From NCBI GenBank assembly GCA_958405585.1, contig CATYEP010000022.1:1-18538 (forward strand): a DNA stretch of 18,538 nt. The letters are read 5' to 3'. A program made the translations under genes and the position numbers. Shown in pieces: positions 1 through 8,133 of this stretch (the first letter of the stretch is position 1; each line of letters opens with the position of its first letter). The notes beneath the pieces are model-generated. The model worked only from the letters and a program-made list of their open reading frames with translations, was not told the origin of the DNA and did not search any database. Source of the DNA: an uncultured Eubacteriales bacterium. GTDB lineage: Bacteria > Bacillota > Clostridia > Christensenellales > Borkfalkiaceae.

Positions 1-1295
1 TCTTCTTCCTGCACGATGTCCTTATAGCGCATCCAATCCAACGGCGATATATCTTCTTTCTTATGACACCCCGCCACAAACGCCGCCAATACGATCTCAC
101 GATGCGTGATTCCGAAAAGCGTCGCATTCAATATCATGTAACAGCTGTGCTTCTGATGATTGTAAAATTTGATGCGATTACCGCAGTCGTGCAACGTCGC
201 CGCCACTTTAAGTATCTTCAGATACTGACGCGGGAATTTATGCAAAACACGCAACTGCTTGAAAAGCTGCACCGACAAATTCACAACATGCTCCACATGC
301 TGTTCGTCGCACTCATAATAACGCACAAGACTGGTCAGGCTGTACCCGAGAATATCCGAAATCGGTTTTTCCAGTGTTACCGGCATCGCCTGATTGAACA
401 TGATCCCTTCACGAATCCCCGACCCGCTTATCGTATATGTTTCAAACTTCATGAAACGTGTGAAAGATTTCACCACCGCCAGCGCCGCAGGGAGAATGTC
501 CGCACGGCCCGATGAAAGTCCCTTGATCTTGCGCTTTTTATCCAGGTCCAGCACCTTGATCATATCGTAAATGGATTCAAAATCCTCCACCGGCAATACA
601 TAATTGTGAACCGTATCCAAAGGATATTTGCGAACCATCTTGCTGATCTTGAAAATATTACGGAAAGACCCGCCGACACCGATCATCTGCACATCCGGAT
701 CAATTTCTTTCAGCCAGTCGATCGCCGTGAGCTGCTCCGTGAAAAATTCTTCCACTTTCTCCGCCTGCTCCGCCGGCGACAATCCGTCGTCCTTGAAAAG
801 ATCGGTCAGCGTTACCGCCCCGAACGGCAATGTCACATAATTGAGCATATTCCTGCGGTTATAATACACGATCTTCGTGCTTCCGCCGCCGATCTCTAAG
901 ATCAGTCCCTTGGGAATATCCATCGAATTGATCACGCCGCGGTAAACAAGCGTCGCTTCTTCCTCTTCGCTCAGCACCTTTACCTTGATGCCGCACGTAG
1001 CCTGTATCTCATCCAAAAAACTGCGCCGGTTCTTCGCACGGCGTACCGCCGCCGTCGCCACCGCTATGATCCTGTCTACTTTGCTCGCATCCGCCAGCTT
1101 TTTGAACATCTTCAACGTCTTGATCGTCTCCGCCACCCGCTGCGGCTTCAAAAATCCGTCACGCTCCATGTCCTGCCCTAAACGAACGCTCTCTTTCAGC
1201 TCGTCCACTACCATGTAGTGTCCCTCACCGAACAGTTCGACAATTACCAGCCTTGCAGAATTTGATCCTAAATCAATAATACCAATTTTTTCCAA
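1..1295 (-). CDS. ppx: Ppx/GppA exopolyphosphatase family protein with HD domain (partial, 3' end off window)
   Basis: Hydrolyses inorganic polyphosphate and/or pppGpp in the cytosol; which substrate cannot be told from sequence. About 431 codons are visible and the C-terminus is beyond the left edge. The N-terminus shows the ASKHA phosphate loop (DLGSNS, residues 8-13). The acidic stretch LSEEEEA lies near 108-114 and holds the family's catalytic Glu. The second loop EIGGGST is at 134-140. A VGGSFRN segment follows, and a C-terminal HD-type domain carries LHDCG (His369-Asp370), as in long Ppx/GppA proteins. The start is a TTG at 1295-1293: AGGTGG lies a few bases upstream and the protein begins directly with the family pattern EKIGIIDLGSNS. 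It is a separate unit from the rnf operon, with its own promoter near 1382-1410. Confident on family, less so on substrate. Confidence 0.93.
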   Translation of the reverse strand, partial: MEKIGIIDLGSNSARLVIVELFGEGHYMVVDELKESVRLGQDMERDGFLKPQRVAETIKTLKMFKKLADASKVDRIIAVATAAVRRAKNRRSFLDEIQATCGIKVKVLSEEEEATLVYRGVINSMDIPKGLILEIGGGSTKIVYYNRRNMLNYVTLPFGAVTLTDLFKDDGLSPAEQAEKVEEFFTEQLTAIDWLKEIDPDVQMIGVGGSFRNIFKISKMVRKYPLDTVHNYVLPVEDFESIYDMIKVLDLDKKRKIKGLSSGRADILPAALAVVKSFTRFMKFETYTISGSGIREGIMFNQAMPVTLEKPISDILGYSLTSLVRYYECDEQHVEHVVNLSVQLFKQLRVLHKFPRQYLKILKVAATLHDCGNRIKFYNHQKHSCYMILNATLFGITHREIVLAAFVAGCHKKEDISPLDWMRYKDIVQEE

Positions 1296-1374
1296 TGTGC
1301 CACCTCTGATGTCAAGAATACTACAGCTGAACCTGCGCAACCCTTCGCGCATAACTGTGAAATCTAAAATGAAC

Positions 1375-1410
1375 CGAATATATTATAACATCCAACCGAC
1401 GTTTTGTATA
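1375..1410 (-). promoter_or_regulatory. Predicted sigma-A promoter of the Ppx/GppA gene
   Basis: On the minus strand the -10 is TATAAT (1387-1382), preceded by TGT (extended -10). A poor -35, TATACA (1410-1405), lies 17 bases upstream. Transcription would start near 1375, giving a leader of about 80 bases before the TTG start. The rest of the 1296-1543 intergenic stretch is very AT-rich and shows no convincing gene. Confidence 0.75.
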
Positions 1411-1543
1411 GCCCCTTTTTGCGTTTTTGTGCATTTTTTTTGAAAATTTTATTCATAATTTTCATTTTGAGCTCTTATAACAGCTTTTTTGTCAATTATT
1501 AACTTTTTTTCTAAAATTATACACAAATACATACTGTTAACAG

Positions 1544-1576
1544 AAAAAAAGAGGGTGTGCAAATTGCACAACCTTC
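1544..1576 (-). terminator. Rho-independent terminator of the rnf-HAD operon
   Basis: On the minus strand an imperfect hairpin of about 11 pairs (GAAGGTTGTGCAA against TTGCACACCCTC, with one bulge and one A-C mismatch) is followed by seven T (1550-1544). It begins about 18 bases after the stop codon of the HAD gene, so it closes that transcript before the Ppx promoter. Confidence 0.8.
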
Positions 1577-1594
1577 TTTATTATAATAAGCACT

Positions 1595-2245
1595 TTATTC
1601 CTTTGCCAGCAATACTCCCGTAAGCTGCGCAAAATCCTCGACCGTCCGAATCGCTCCTGCCTGTTCATATTCGCCCTCTTCCGCAAACCCGGAATCAAAC
1701 GCTATACAGGGTATGCCGCAGGCCTTCGCACCCAAAATATCGTATTTGCGGTCGCCCACCATCACTGAATCGGATCTGTCCGCATCCAGCTGCGCCAACG
1801 CCCGCGCCACGATCTCCGCTTTCCCGGAATGTGCATCCGATTCCGCCCCACAGACTGCATCAAAATACTTTCTGAAATCGTAAAGATCGAGAAGCTGTTC
1901 CGCAAAATAATACGGTTTCGATGTAGCAACTGCCGTTCTCACACCCGCCTGTTTTATGCTTTCCAGGCATTCCTTTGCACCTTTCATCGGGGAACATTCG
2001 TAAACGCCTTCCGCCCGGTACATCTCCCTGTATTCGCTCTTCACCCGTTCCGCTTCCGCATCATCCATTCCGCAATATTCTTTCAGCGCATCGATGATAG
2101 GCGGCCCGATAAAGCGGTGCAGCCACTTTTCACTGTGCCAGTCGTAACCGTTCCTTTCCAAAACCGTTCGCATACACCGCAAAATTCCGGGACTCGTATC
2201 AAACAACGTCCCGTCAAAATCAAACAGAACATATCTCTTGTACAT
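1595..2245 (-). CDS. HAD-superfamily phosphatase, Gph/PpaX-like
   Basis: A 216-residue cytosolic phosphomonoesterase of the HAD-IA group; phosphoglycolate or pyrophosphate phosphatases are the nearest known types, but the substrate cannot be read from sequence. Motif I is FDFDGT (Asp9 nucleophile, Asp11 acid/base). Motif II is VATSKP, the motif III lysine is in SGKAE, and motif IV is VGDRKYD. A helical cap lies between motifs I and II. I chose ATG 2245 because AAGGA, overlapping the rnfB stop, sits about 9 bases upstream; the TTG at 2251 is too close to it. The gene follows rnfB by 12 bases and precedes the terminator, so it is the last gene of the rnf transcript. A link to Rnf function is unproven. 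Confidence 0.9.
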   Translation of the reverse strand: MYKRYVLFDFDGTLFDTSPGILRCMRTVLERNGYDWHSEKWLHRFIGPPIIDALKEYCGMDDAEAERVKSEYREMYRAEGVYECSPMKGAKECLESIKQAGVRTAVATSKPYYFAEQLLDLYDFRKYFDAVCGAESDAHSGKAEIVARALAQLDADRSDSVMVGDRKYDILGAKACGIPCIAFDSGFAEEGEYEQAGAIRTVEDFAQLTGVLLAKE

Positions 2246-2257
2246 GATCAACGTTCC

Positions 2258-3052
2258 TTAATGCGCTTTGATACACTTGCGAGGACATTTCTCCACGCAT
2301 TTGAGACAACCGATGCATTTTGAATAATCGATTTCAGGCAACCCGTCTTTCATCGTGATCGCACCCTCCGGACACGTCTTTGCGCAAATCCCGCATCCGA
2401 TACAGCCGTGTTTGCAAAGCTCCATCACATCCTTGCCTTTCCCGTGGTTGGAACAAGCTATATATACCTTTGCGCTCTTGGGAATGCGCGAAATGATTTT
2501 TTTCGGACAATCGCGGATACATGCGCCGCAACTCGTACATTTTTCTTTGTCCACGATCGAATACCCTTCGTCGCCCACCGAAATTGCTCCGTACGGACAT
2601 ACGTTTACGCACGTCTTTTTGCCGATACAGCCCACCGGACAAGCTTTCACGCCGCCTGCGATCAGCTCACAGGACGCGCAGTCGCCGTATCCCTGGTAAT
2701 CGTATTTGTTGAAACAGGCGTCACCGCCGTTGCAATGCACGACCGCAACCGTCTCTTCCCCGATGTCGCCGCCGCCCAAAATTTCCGCGATCTGCTTCTT
2801 GTTCGCCGCAGGCGTTGCACGGCAGTCGGATAGCTTCGCTTCCCCTTTCAAAAGCGCCTGCGCAAACTGCGCACAGCCTGCTTTGCCGCATCCGCCGCAA
2901 TTGGATTTTGCCAGCAGATTCTCTATTTTTTCCGCACGCTCATCCTTCCGCACCGCAAAAACGTTCGAACATATAACCAGAATGATCCCGAATACCACCG
3001 CGATCGCCAACATGATCCCGCCTGCAAGTATGACTTGTACAAAACTATCCAT
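2258..3052 (-). CDS. rnfB: RnfB, ferredoxin-accepting iron-sulfur subunit of the Rnf complex
   Basis: Entry point for electrons from reduced ferredoxin in the ion-pumping ferredoxin:NAD+ oxidoreductase. 264 residues. One N-terminal membrane helix (about 8-30) is followed by the Fes four-cysteine motif NCGGCGKAGC (Cys52, 55, 60, plus Cys77). A central cluster CPVGCIGKKTCVNVCP (138-153) follows, then three ferredoxin-type CxxCxxCxxxC motifs starting near 172, 217 and 246. Extra cysteines at 107, 113, 125 and 128 may bind another cluster. Start ATG 3052 has GGAGG seven bases upstream; the in-frame TTG at 3058 touches the Shine-Dalgarno sequence. It begins 12 bases after the rnfA stop. The many clusters fit clostridial RnfB rather than the shorter proteobacterial form. 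Confidence 0.97.
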   Translation of the reverse strand: MDSFVQVILAGGIMLAIAVVFGIILVICSNVFAVRKDERAEKIENLLAKSNCGGCGKAGCAQFAQALLKGEAKLSDCRATPAANKKQIAEILGGGDIGEETVAVVHCNGGDACFNKYDYQGYGDCASCELIAGGVKACPVGCIGKKTCVNVCPYGAISVGDEGYSIVDKEKCTSCGACIRDCPKKIISRIPKSAKVYIACSNHGKGKDVMELCKHGCIGCGICAKTCPEGAITMKDGLPEIDYSKCIGCLKCVEKCPRKCIKAH

Positions 3053-3064
3053 CTTCAAGCCTCC

Positions 3065-3649
3065 TTACGCCAGGATCCCGGAAAATCCGGCAAACGCCAT
3101 CGCCATGATCGCCGCCGTCACAAGCGTGATCGGGAACCCCTTGAAACATGCCGGTATATCCGCTTTGTCCGTTTTCAGCCGTACACCCGCCAAAAGGCAG
3201 ATCGCCAACAGAAAACCTACGCCAGTCGCCACCGAAACGCAGAACGAATAAACAAAATTGTAACTGTTAAATACGATCGCGCTGTTCGCTGTTCCCAAAA
3301 TCGCACAGTTGGTCGTGATCAGCGGCAGATATACCCCCAAAGCGCTGTAAAGCGTCGGAGAAAATCTCTTCAAGATCATTTCCAGCATCTGCACAAGGCT
3401 CGCTATGACCAGTATAAACGCCATTGTATAAAGATAATCCAATCCAAGCGGCAGCAATACATAGTTATAAAGAAGCCAGCAAAATACTGACGAGATCGCC
3501 ATGACAAAAATCACGGCAAAACCCATTCCTGCCGCGTTCGACAGTTTCTTCGAAACTCCCAAAAACGGACAGATGCCCTGGTACTGCGACAAAACGATAT
3601 TCTGTGAGATCACGGCCGCAAACATGACCGATATCAATGAAACTGTCAT
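3065..3649 (-). CDS. rnfA: RnfA, membrane subunit of the Rnf complex
   Basis: Integral membrane subunit that, with RnfE, forms an inverted pair around a membrane [2Fe-2S] centre and the ion path. 194 residues, the family's usual length, with about six hydrophobic helices. It begins MTVSLISVMFAAVISQNIVL and contains the family segments CPFLGVSKK near 27-35 and TNCAILG in mid-protein; these cysteines match the cluster ligands in the family. The start codon at 3649 overlaps the rnfE stop by one base (TAATG), and GAGGAGG lies inside the rnfE end, so the two genes are translationally coupled. Any longer upstream start would run through rnfE and is not credible. Confidence 0.97.
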   Translation of the reverse strand: MTVSLISVMFAAVISQNIVLSQYQGICPFLGVSKKLSNAAGMGFAVIFVMAISSVFCWLLYNYVLLPLGLDYLYTMAFILVIASLVQMLEMILKRFSPTLYSALGVYLPLITTNCAILGTANSAIVFNSYNFVYSFCVSVATGVGFLLAICLLAGVRLKTDKADIPACFKGFPITLVTAAIMAMAFAGFSGILA

Positions 3650-4311
3650 TATGCCGCCTCCTCGAATGTTCCGACTTTGCCGTCCGACAAAGGCAGAACC
3701 TCCTTCTTCATTCGCTCTTTCACCTTCTGGATCACAAAATTGAACAGAGCCATCAGGCAACCGAACACGATAAACCCGAACGCACTCGCCCCTACGCCTT
3801 CCATGGCAGGAAATCCGGGAATCTTCATGCCCGCAAACGATCCGCCCGCAAAAAATTCACGCACGATCCCGATCAGGCACAGCGCTGCTGTAAACCCGAG
3901 CCCCATCGAAACACCGTCCAGCATACTGTAAAGCGGCTTATTACAAGACGCAAAACTTTCCGCCCTCGCCAAGATGATACAGTTCACCACAATCAGCGCG
4001 ATGAACGCCTGCATCGTCGAATACAGGTCGGGCAAATAACGCCGCATGACCATCTGCACTATGATGACGAACGTCGAGATGATCACAATATAACAAGGAA
4101 TGCGGACTTTGTCCGGTATCACATTCCGAAGCAGGCTCACAAACAGGTTGGAAAAAATCAGCACAAACGTCGTTGCAATCCCCATAGCAAACGCCTGCGA
4201 CAAACTTGTCGTCATGGCGATCGTCGGACAAGTCCCAAGCACCAACACAAACGTCGGGTTGTTTTTCAGCAATCCGCCGAGAAGAGTCTCTTTTACTTTC
4301 CGTTTATCCAT
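3649..4311 (-). CDS. rnfE: RnfE, membrane subunit of the Rnf complex
   Basis: Partner of RnfA in the membrane core of Rnf. 220 residues with about six hydrophobic helices. Family segments are NNPTFVLVLGTCPTIAMTTS near 18-37 and IVVNCIILARAE in mid-protein, each with the cysteine expected for the shared iron-sulfur centre. The start is ATG 4311 (MDKRKVKETL), with GGGAGGAGAG inside the end of rnfG. The first eight bases, ATGGATAA, are shared with the rnfG end, whose stop TAA is at 4306-4304. The charged C-terminus ends TFEEAA and overlaps the rnfA start. Confidence 0.97.
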   Translation of the reverse strand: MDKRKVKETLLGGLLKNNPTFVLVLGTCPTIAMTTSLSQAFAMGIATTFVLIFSNLFVSLLRNVIPDKVRIPCYIVIISTFVIIVQMVMRRYLPDLYSTMQAFIALIVVNCIILARAESFASCNKPLYSMLDGVSMGLGFTAALCLIGIVREFFAGGSFAGMKIPGFPAMEGVGASAFGFIVFGCLMALFNFVIQKVKERMKKEVLPLSDGKVGTFEEAA

Positions 4312-4888
4312 TGTTCTCTCCTCCCGCTGCCACATTTCCGTGCAATACTTGTGTTTGCACCTCTTGATTGTTGCCGTCAATATAATACTGTACCGCTGCA
4401 TTCACCGCATTCTTTACCGCTGTGGAACTCTTTGTTGCACCGCTCACGACGTCCGTACCGAGTACATCGAGCGTTGCGACTTCCTTACCGATAAAATTCG
4501 CATAAAATTTCGCTTCGTCCAGCTTATTCAAAAAGGTTTCCGAATTCTCGCCCACAACGATCTTATCGATCTTTTCGTCTTTTATATATACATACAGCTG
4601 AACACTGCCGCCGTAACCGCCTTTTCCTTCCGTAAGAAACGCATGATATACGCCGTCGTCAGATACCGCATAGTAGACCACAGATCCGTCCCCGTAAGCC
4701 TGGCCATCTTCATCTGTCATTTTACTGAACGTCGTTCCCGTATCCGCCGCAAACCGCTCATAGGTAGACTGCAAAGGATCGACATACGTCAGAAGATTGA
4801 ATGCTCCCAACAATACGCCGCTGCAAAGTGCGATCACTGCAAGCACCAGTACACATTTGAACATTGAACGAATTTTCGTTTTATCCAT
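4304..4888 (-). CDS. rnfG: RnfG, FMN-carrying extracytoplasmic subunit of the Rnf complex
   Basis: Carries covalent FMN on the outer face of the membrane and relays electrons within Rnf. 194 residues, with one N-terminal membrane anchor (about 10-31) and an FMN_bind domain. GYGG is at 91-94. The flavinylation motif DVVSGATKSST is at 146-156, with Thr152 the expected FMN-linked residue by homology to NqrC and RnfG. ApbE, which attaches the FMN, is not encoded in this window. The start ATG 4888 has AGGAGGAGA upstream in rnfD and overlaps the rnfD stop by the 8 bases ATGGATAA. The C-terminal tail is rich in Gly, Asn and Gln. Confidence 0.96.
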   Translation of the reverse strand: MDKTKIRSMFKCVLVLAVIALCSGVLLGAFNLLTYVDPLQSTYERFAADTGTTFSKMTDEDGQAYGDGSVVYYAVSDDGVYHAFLTEGKGGYGGSVQLYVYIKDEKIDKIVVGENSETFLNKLDEAKFYANFIGKEVATLDVLGTDVVSGATKSSTAVKNAVNAAVQYYIDGNNQEVQTQVLHGNVAAGGENNG

Positions 4889-6698
4889 TTGTCTCCTCCT
4901 GCAATGCATCCATCACCTCAAAACAACGGAGGATCATACCCTGCACGGATACATTCGTGATCGTTGCACCCGTCGAAATATCCGTCGCGATCTCATCTCG
5001 CGTCATTTCTGCAATCTCCTGTTCCGTTTTCCCTAAGAATACCGGTTTGTCACAAGTGTACCCGTATGTGCTTTCCGTCAATGTCGTGATCGCATACACT
5101 TTTTTCGTCGAGGCGTCCAGCGTGATCGCATATTTCAACGATTGTTTATAATTGTATTCGCTCAGATCCGCAACTCCCGTAACAGTAAACCTGTACAGCG
5201 TTCCGCTCCGTTCCGCAAGCGTTACGTTTTCGTCCGCATATGCCAGTCTCTCGTAACGCGCAATATTGTAATCATAAACCGCAAAGCATTCAAGAATCAT
5301 TTCACGCAGTTTGGTATTTGTCTTGGTAGCCGAAAATTCACTGTCCGTCGAAAGATCCGTGCTCTGCAAAATCTCTGCGTAGGTCTTTCCCTCGAAAAAG
5401 GAAAGTTCCGCCGTGTAACCCATCGTGCTTTGCACTATGGGGACAATGTCCGTTACCGTATCCGTGTCCGCATCGACATACACTTTGTATTCCAGATTCT
5501 GCACATATCCTTCTACGATCGGCGCTCCGCCCTGAACCGTAAACACATACTCACCGCTTAGTTTTCTGCTCACTTCCTGTACATAAGAATATACGCCGTT
5601 TTTGACGATATAGATGTTTGTATAATTGGTTATCGGCACAAAGATCAACAACATTGCCGCAAGTACGATGCAAAGCGAACGCATCGACCACAGCATTACT
5701 TGCGGTTTCGGCTTGCCAGCCTTCGTCATCTGACCGAAACGCACCGGCAAAATAAATTTATCCATCATCGGAACAAACAGGTTCATGATCAGAATTGCAA
5801 GGGACGTACCCTCCGGATATGAACCAAACCGACGAATCAGCACCGTTATGACGCCCAGTCCGAACGCATACAGCACACGGTTATATTTCCACTTCGGAGA
5901 CGTCGCATAATCGGTCGCCATGAACACTGCACCGAACAGCAATCCGCCGGAAAGAAGCTGCAAAAGCATTTCTTTCGCACTTCCGTAACAAGCCAGAAGC
6001 ATCACCGCCGACGTCAAAAGATACACGACGGGAATGCGCCAGTCGATCACCCTGCGAACTCCAAGATATACGCCGCCTGCAAGGATCGCGATCTTGCACG
6101 TTTCCCCGATGCTGCCGCCGACCGTTCCGAACAGAAGCTGCAGAACATAGCCCCAATATCCGCTCACTCCCATGAAAGAACTTTGGAAGGCCGCTGTGCC
6201 ACCGCTCAGATAAGTAGGCGCCGTCACAATATCCGTCGAAAGAATGTTCCCGGAGATATCAAAGCCGATGTATTTAGTCATCACCGAACTATACGCCAAC
6301 AATAAAAATACGCGCGCCGTCGCCGCAGGGTTCGCAAAGTTCTTGCCCAATCCGCCGAACAGCATCTTCACGATAATGATCGCAAATACGCCGCCGATGA
6401 TCGGAATGTACCACGGTGCGCGCGGCGGAAGATTCAGTCCGAGGATCAGCCCCGTGACCAAAGCCGACAGGTCAAATGTAAAAGGTTTTTTCCGGATCAG
6501 ATTGTACAACTGCTCCGAAAGAAAACACGTCGACATACAGATCACGACCAGCGCCAACGAATATAATCCGAAATATACCACCCCGCACGCCAGACAAGGG
6601 ATCAGCGCAATCAGAACATCCAGCATCACTGTGCGTGTCGACGAAGAATCCAGTTTGTGCGGTGAAGCCGCTACCTTATAATTGCTTATTTCTGCCAT
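4881..6698 (-). CDS. rnfD: RnfD with a C-terminal extension of two FMN_bind-like repeats
   Basis: Membrane flavoprotein of Rnf, here 605 residues against about 310-350 for typical RnfD. Residues 1-358 are standard: multiple membrane helices, NLPP near 89, FANPAATARVF (121-131), and DYATSPKW (263-270). The loop TDIVTAPTYL (155-164) aligns with the usual DxVSGATPL flavinylation loop and keeps the Thr (Thr162). Residues about 359-605 are extra and follow the last membrane helix. They contain two related units: MGYTAELSFFEGKT (426-439) with SATKTNTKLREMILECF (456-472), and YGYTCDKPVFLGKT (545-558) with STGATITNVSVQGMILRCF (575-593). The second has a good flavinylation motif (Asp573, Thr579); the first lacks the Gly. 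ATG 6698 lies one base after the rnfC stop, with AGAGGAAG upstream. Confidence 0.95.
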   Translation of the reverse strand: MAEISNYKVAASPHKLDSSSTRTVMLDVLIALIPCLACGVVYFGLYSLALVVICMSTCFLSEQLYNLIRKKPFTFDLSALVTGLILGLNLPPRAPWYIPIIGGVFAIIIVKMLFGGLGKNFANPAATARVFLLLAYSSVMTKYIGFDISGNILSTDIVTAPTYLSGGTAAFQSSFMGVSGYWGYVLQLLFGTVGGSIGETCKIAILAGGVYLGVRRVIDWRIPVVYLLTSAVMLLACYGSAKEMLLQLLSGGLLFGAVFMATDYATSPKWKYNRVLYAFGLGVITVLIRRFGSYPEGTSLAILIMNLFVPMMDKFILPVRFGQMTKAGKPKPQVMLWSMRSLCIVLAAMLLIFVPITNYTNIYIVKNGVYSYVQEVSRKLSGEYVFTVQGGAPIVEGYVQNLEYKVYVDADTDTVTDIVPIVQSTMGYTAELSFFEGKTYAEILQSTDLSTDSEFSATKTNTKLREMILECFAVYDYNIARYERLAYADENVTLAERSGTLYRFTVTGVADLSEYNYKQSLKYAITLDASTKKVYAITTLTESTYGYTCDKPVFLGKTEQEIAEMTRDEIATDISTGATITNVSVQGMILRCFEVMDALQEETNG

Positions 6699-6699
6699 T

Positions 6700-7983
6700 T
6701 CAGATCTTCCTCTCCGCAATGATTTTCTTTGCCAGACGCACACTCTGCGCCAGGAATCGCTTTGCCGGGCAAACATACGAACAGCATCCACAGCCTATGC
6801 AAGACGACGCTCCGTACCGTTTCGCCTCTGCATAATCCTTCCTGAACAGAGCCTCTTCGATAAATGTCGGCGACAGCCCCATCGGACATGCCTGCACACA
6901 CCTGCCGCAGCCGATGCAAACACTTGCCACTTTGTCTTCGCATTCCGTTTCATCCAAAAACAGAAGGCTGGAAGTTGTCTTGCTCGTGCAGACTTTCAGG
7001 GAAAACACCGCCTCCCCCATCATCGGTCCGCCGCTCACGATCCTCGCACAGTCCTCTTTCGCGCCGCAGTACTTCGCAACATCCCGCAGCGGCGTTCCGT
7101 TCTTTACCCACAGATTCGACGGCGTTTCGACACATTTTCCGCTTACCGTCATCACTCTTTCGTAACAAGGCAACCCTTCTTCCACAGCACGGCACACACT
7201 AAGCACCGTATGCACGTTCGCTACGATCACCCCTGCATCCACGGGCAGTTTCCCTTCCGGCACCACACGTTTCGTACAACTATAGATCAGCTGTTTTTCA
7301 GCGCCTTGCGGATACCGCGTACGAAGGGCGCACACCGTTATATCTTTCGGACAAAGAGCTTTCAGCTTCGCGATCGCATACGGTTTATTCTTCTCAATGC
7401 CGATCACGGCACGCTTTGCTCCGCATGCCTTCATCACATACCCGACCCCGCGCAGAAATTCTTCCGCATATTCGACCATGATACGGTAATCACATGTGAT
7501 GTACGGCTCGCATTCCGCTCCGTTCACCACCAGCTCTTCCGCCCTGCCGCCGACATTGTATTTCACCGCGGCAGGAAATCCGGCACCGCCCATTCCGACG
7601 ATCCCCGCCTCATCGATCCTCGCCAAAAGTTCTTCCGCCGTCGGATCCTTCAAAACCGGCAACTGCACGCTTTCATCGCTGAAATCATTCTCGATCAGAA
7701 TATGATCCCGCTTTTTTCCGGACGCCGTAATATGCCCCACGACTCCCTTAACGAACCCCGCGACAGGTGAATAAATATTGGCGGACAATCCTTCCGCTTT
7801 CTTCGCTACCAACTGGCCGCGAAGCACCCGATCTCCCGCCGCCACGACCGGAATCGCCGGTTTCCCGATGTGCTGCGAAAGCGGCAGCCATACTTTCTCC
7901 GGGTCGGGCATCTTCTTTATCTCTGCCCCCGCCGATAAATTTTTGCAGTCCTTGGGATGTACTCCCTTGTCAAATAATGTCAA
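6700..7983 (-). CDS. rnfC: RnfC, NADH-binding iron-sulfur subunit of the Rnf complex
   Basis: Peripheral cytoplasmic subunit where NAD+ is reduced. 427 residues. The N-terminus has the family signature KGVHP. The barrel-sandwich region follows, then the nucleotide/flavin motif GMGGAGFP (130-137) and NGAECEPY (about 154-161). Two CxxCxxCxxxCP clusters lie at 356-367 and 395-406 (CIGCGRCVQACP and CIGCGCCSYVCP). I chose the TTG at 7983 because GGAGG (7994-7990) lies six bases upstream and the protein then starts MTLFDKGVHP like its relatives. The TTG at 8004 would place this Shine-Dalgarno sequence inside the gene. It is the first gene of the rnf operon, about 85 bases downstream of the predicted transcription start. 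Confidence 0.96.
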   Translation of the reverse strand: MTLFDKGVHPKDCKNLSAGAEIKKMPDPEKVWLPLSQHIGKPAIPVVAAGDRVLRGQLVAKKAEGLSANIYSPVAGFVKGVVGHITASGKKRDHILIENDFSDESVQLPVLKDPTAEELLARIDEAGIVGMGGAGFPAAVKYNVGGRAEELVVNGAECEPYITCDYRIMVEYAEEFLRGVGYVMKACGAKRAVIGIEKNKPYAIAKLKALCPKDITVCALRTRYPQGAEKQLIYSCTKRVVPEGKLPVDAGVIVANVHTVLSVCRAVEEGLPCYERVMTVSGKCVETPSNLWVKNGTPLRDVAKYCGAKEDCARIVSGGPMMGEAVFSLKVCTSKTTSSLLFLDETECEDKVASVCIGCGRCVQACPMGLSPTFIEEALFRKDYAEAKRYGASSCIGCGCCSYVCPAKRFLAQSVRLAKKIIAERKI

Positions 7984-8067
7984 AATCCGCCTCCGTCCCG
8001 ACAAATTTTTTCTGTTTACCTTCCCGCGCTCGGCATAATACCTCTCACGCTCTGCACAGACAACATT

Positions 8068-8103
8068 CGACGATATTGTATCACATTTTCCATATTCTGT
8101 AAA
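8068..8103 (-). promoter_or_regulatory. Predicted sigma-A promoter of the rnf operon
   Basis: Minus strand: -35 TTTACA (8103-8098), a 17-base spacer, -10 TACAAT (8080-8075) preceded by TGA (extended -10). The start would be near 8068, with a leader of about 85 bases to rnfC. No riboswitch-like fold is evident by eye in that leader. The spacing and near-consensus boxes make this one of the clearest promoters in the window. Confidence 0.82.
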
Positions 8104-8133
8104 GAACTTGCAGCATTCTCACCGCGTATCCTT

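Noticed and set aside
1410..1500. Short Lys/Asn-rich frame (about 33 codons) in the region upstream of the Ppx gene
   Set aside because: Composition follows the AT-rich DNA, no Shine-Dalgarno, and it overlaps the predicted promoter.
1533..1542. CTGTTAACAG palindrome next to the rnf terminator
   Set aside because: Ten bases in AT-rich DNA, single copy, no link to a promoter; probably chance.
3637..4494. Plus-strand frames opposite rnfE and rnfG
   Set aside because: Shadow frames of confirmed Rnf genes with no start signal or domain.
6682..7770. Long plus-strand frame (362 codons) opposite rnfC
   Set aside because: Antisense to a certain gene; rich in Arg, His and Pro, as expected from a complementary frame. 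No domain pattern.
7984..8068. Riboswitch in the rnfC leader
   Set aside because: The 85-base leader shows no recognisable FMN, SAM or other riboswitch core and no terminator-like hairpin by eye.
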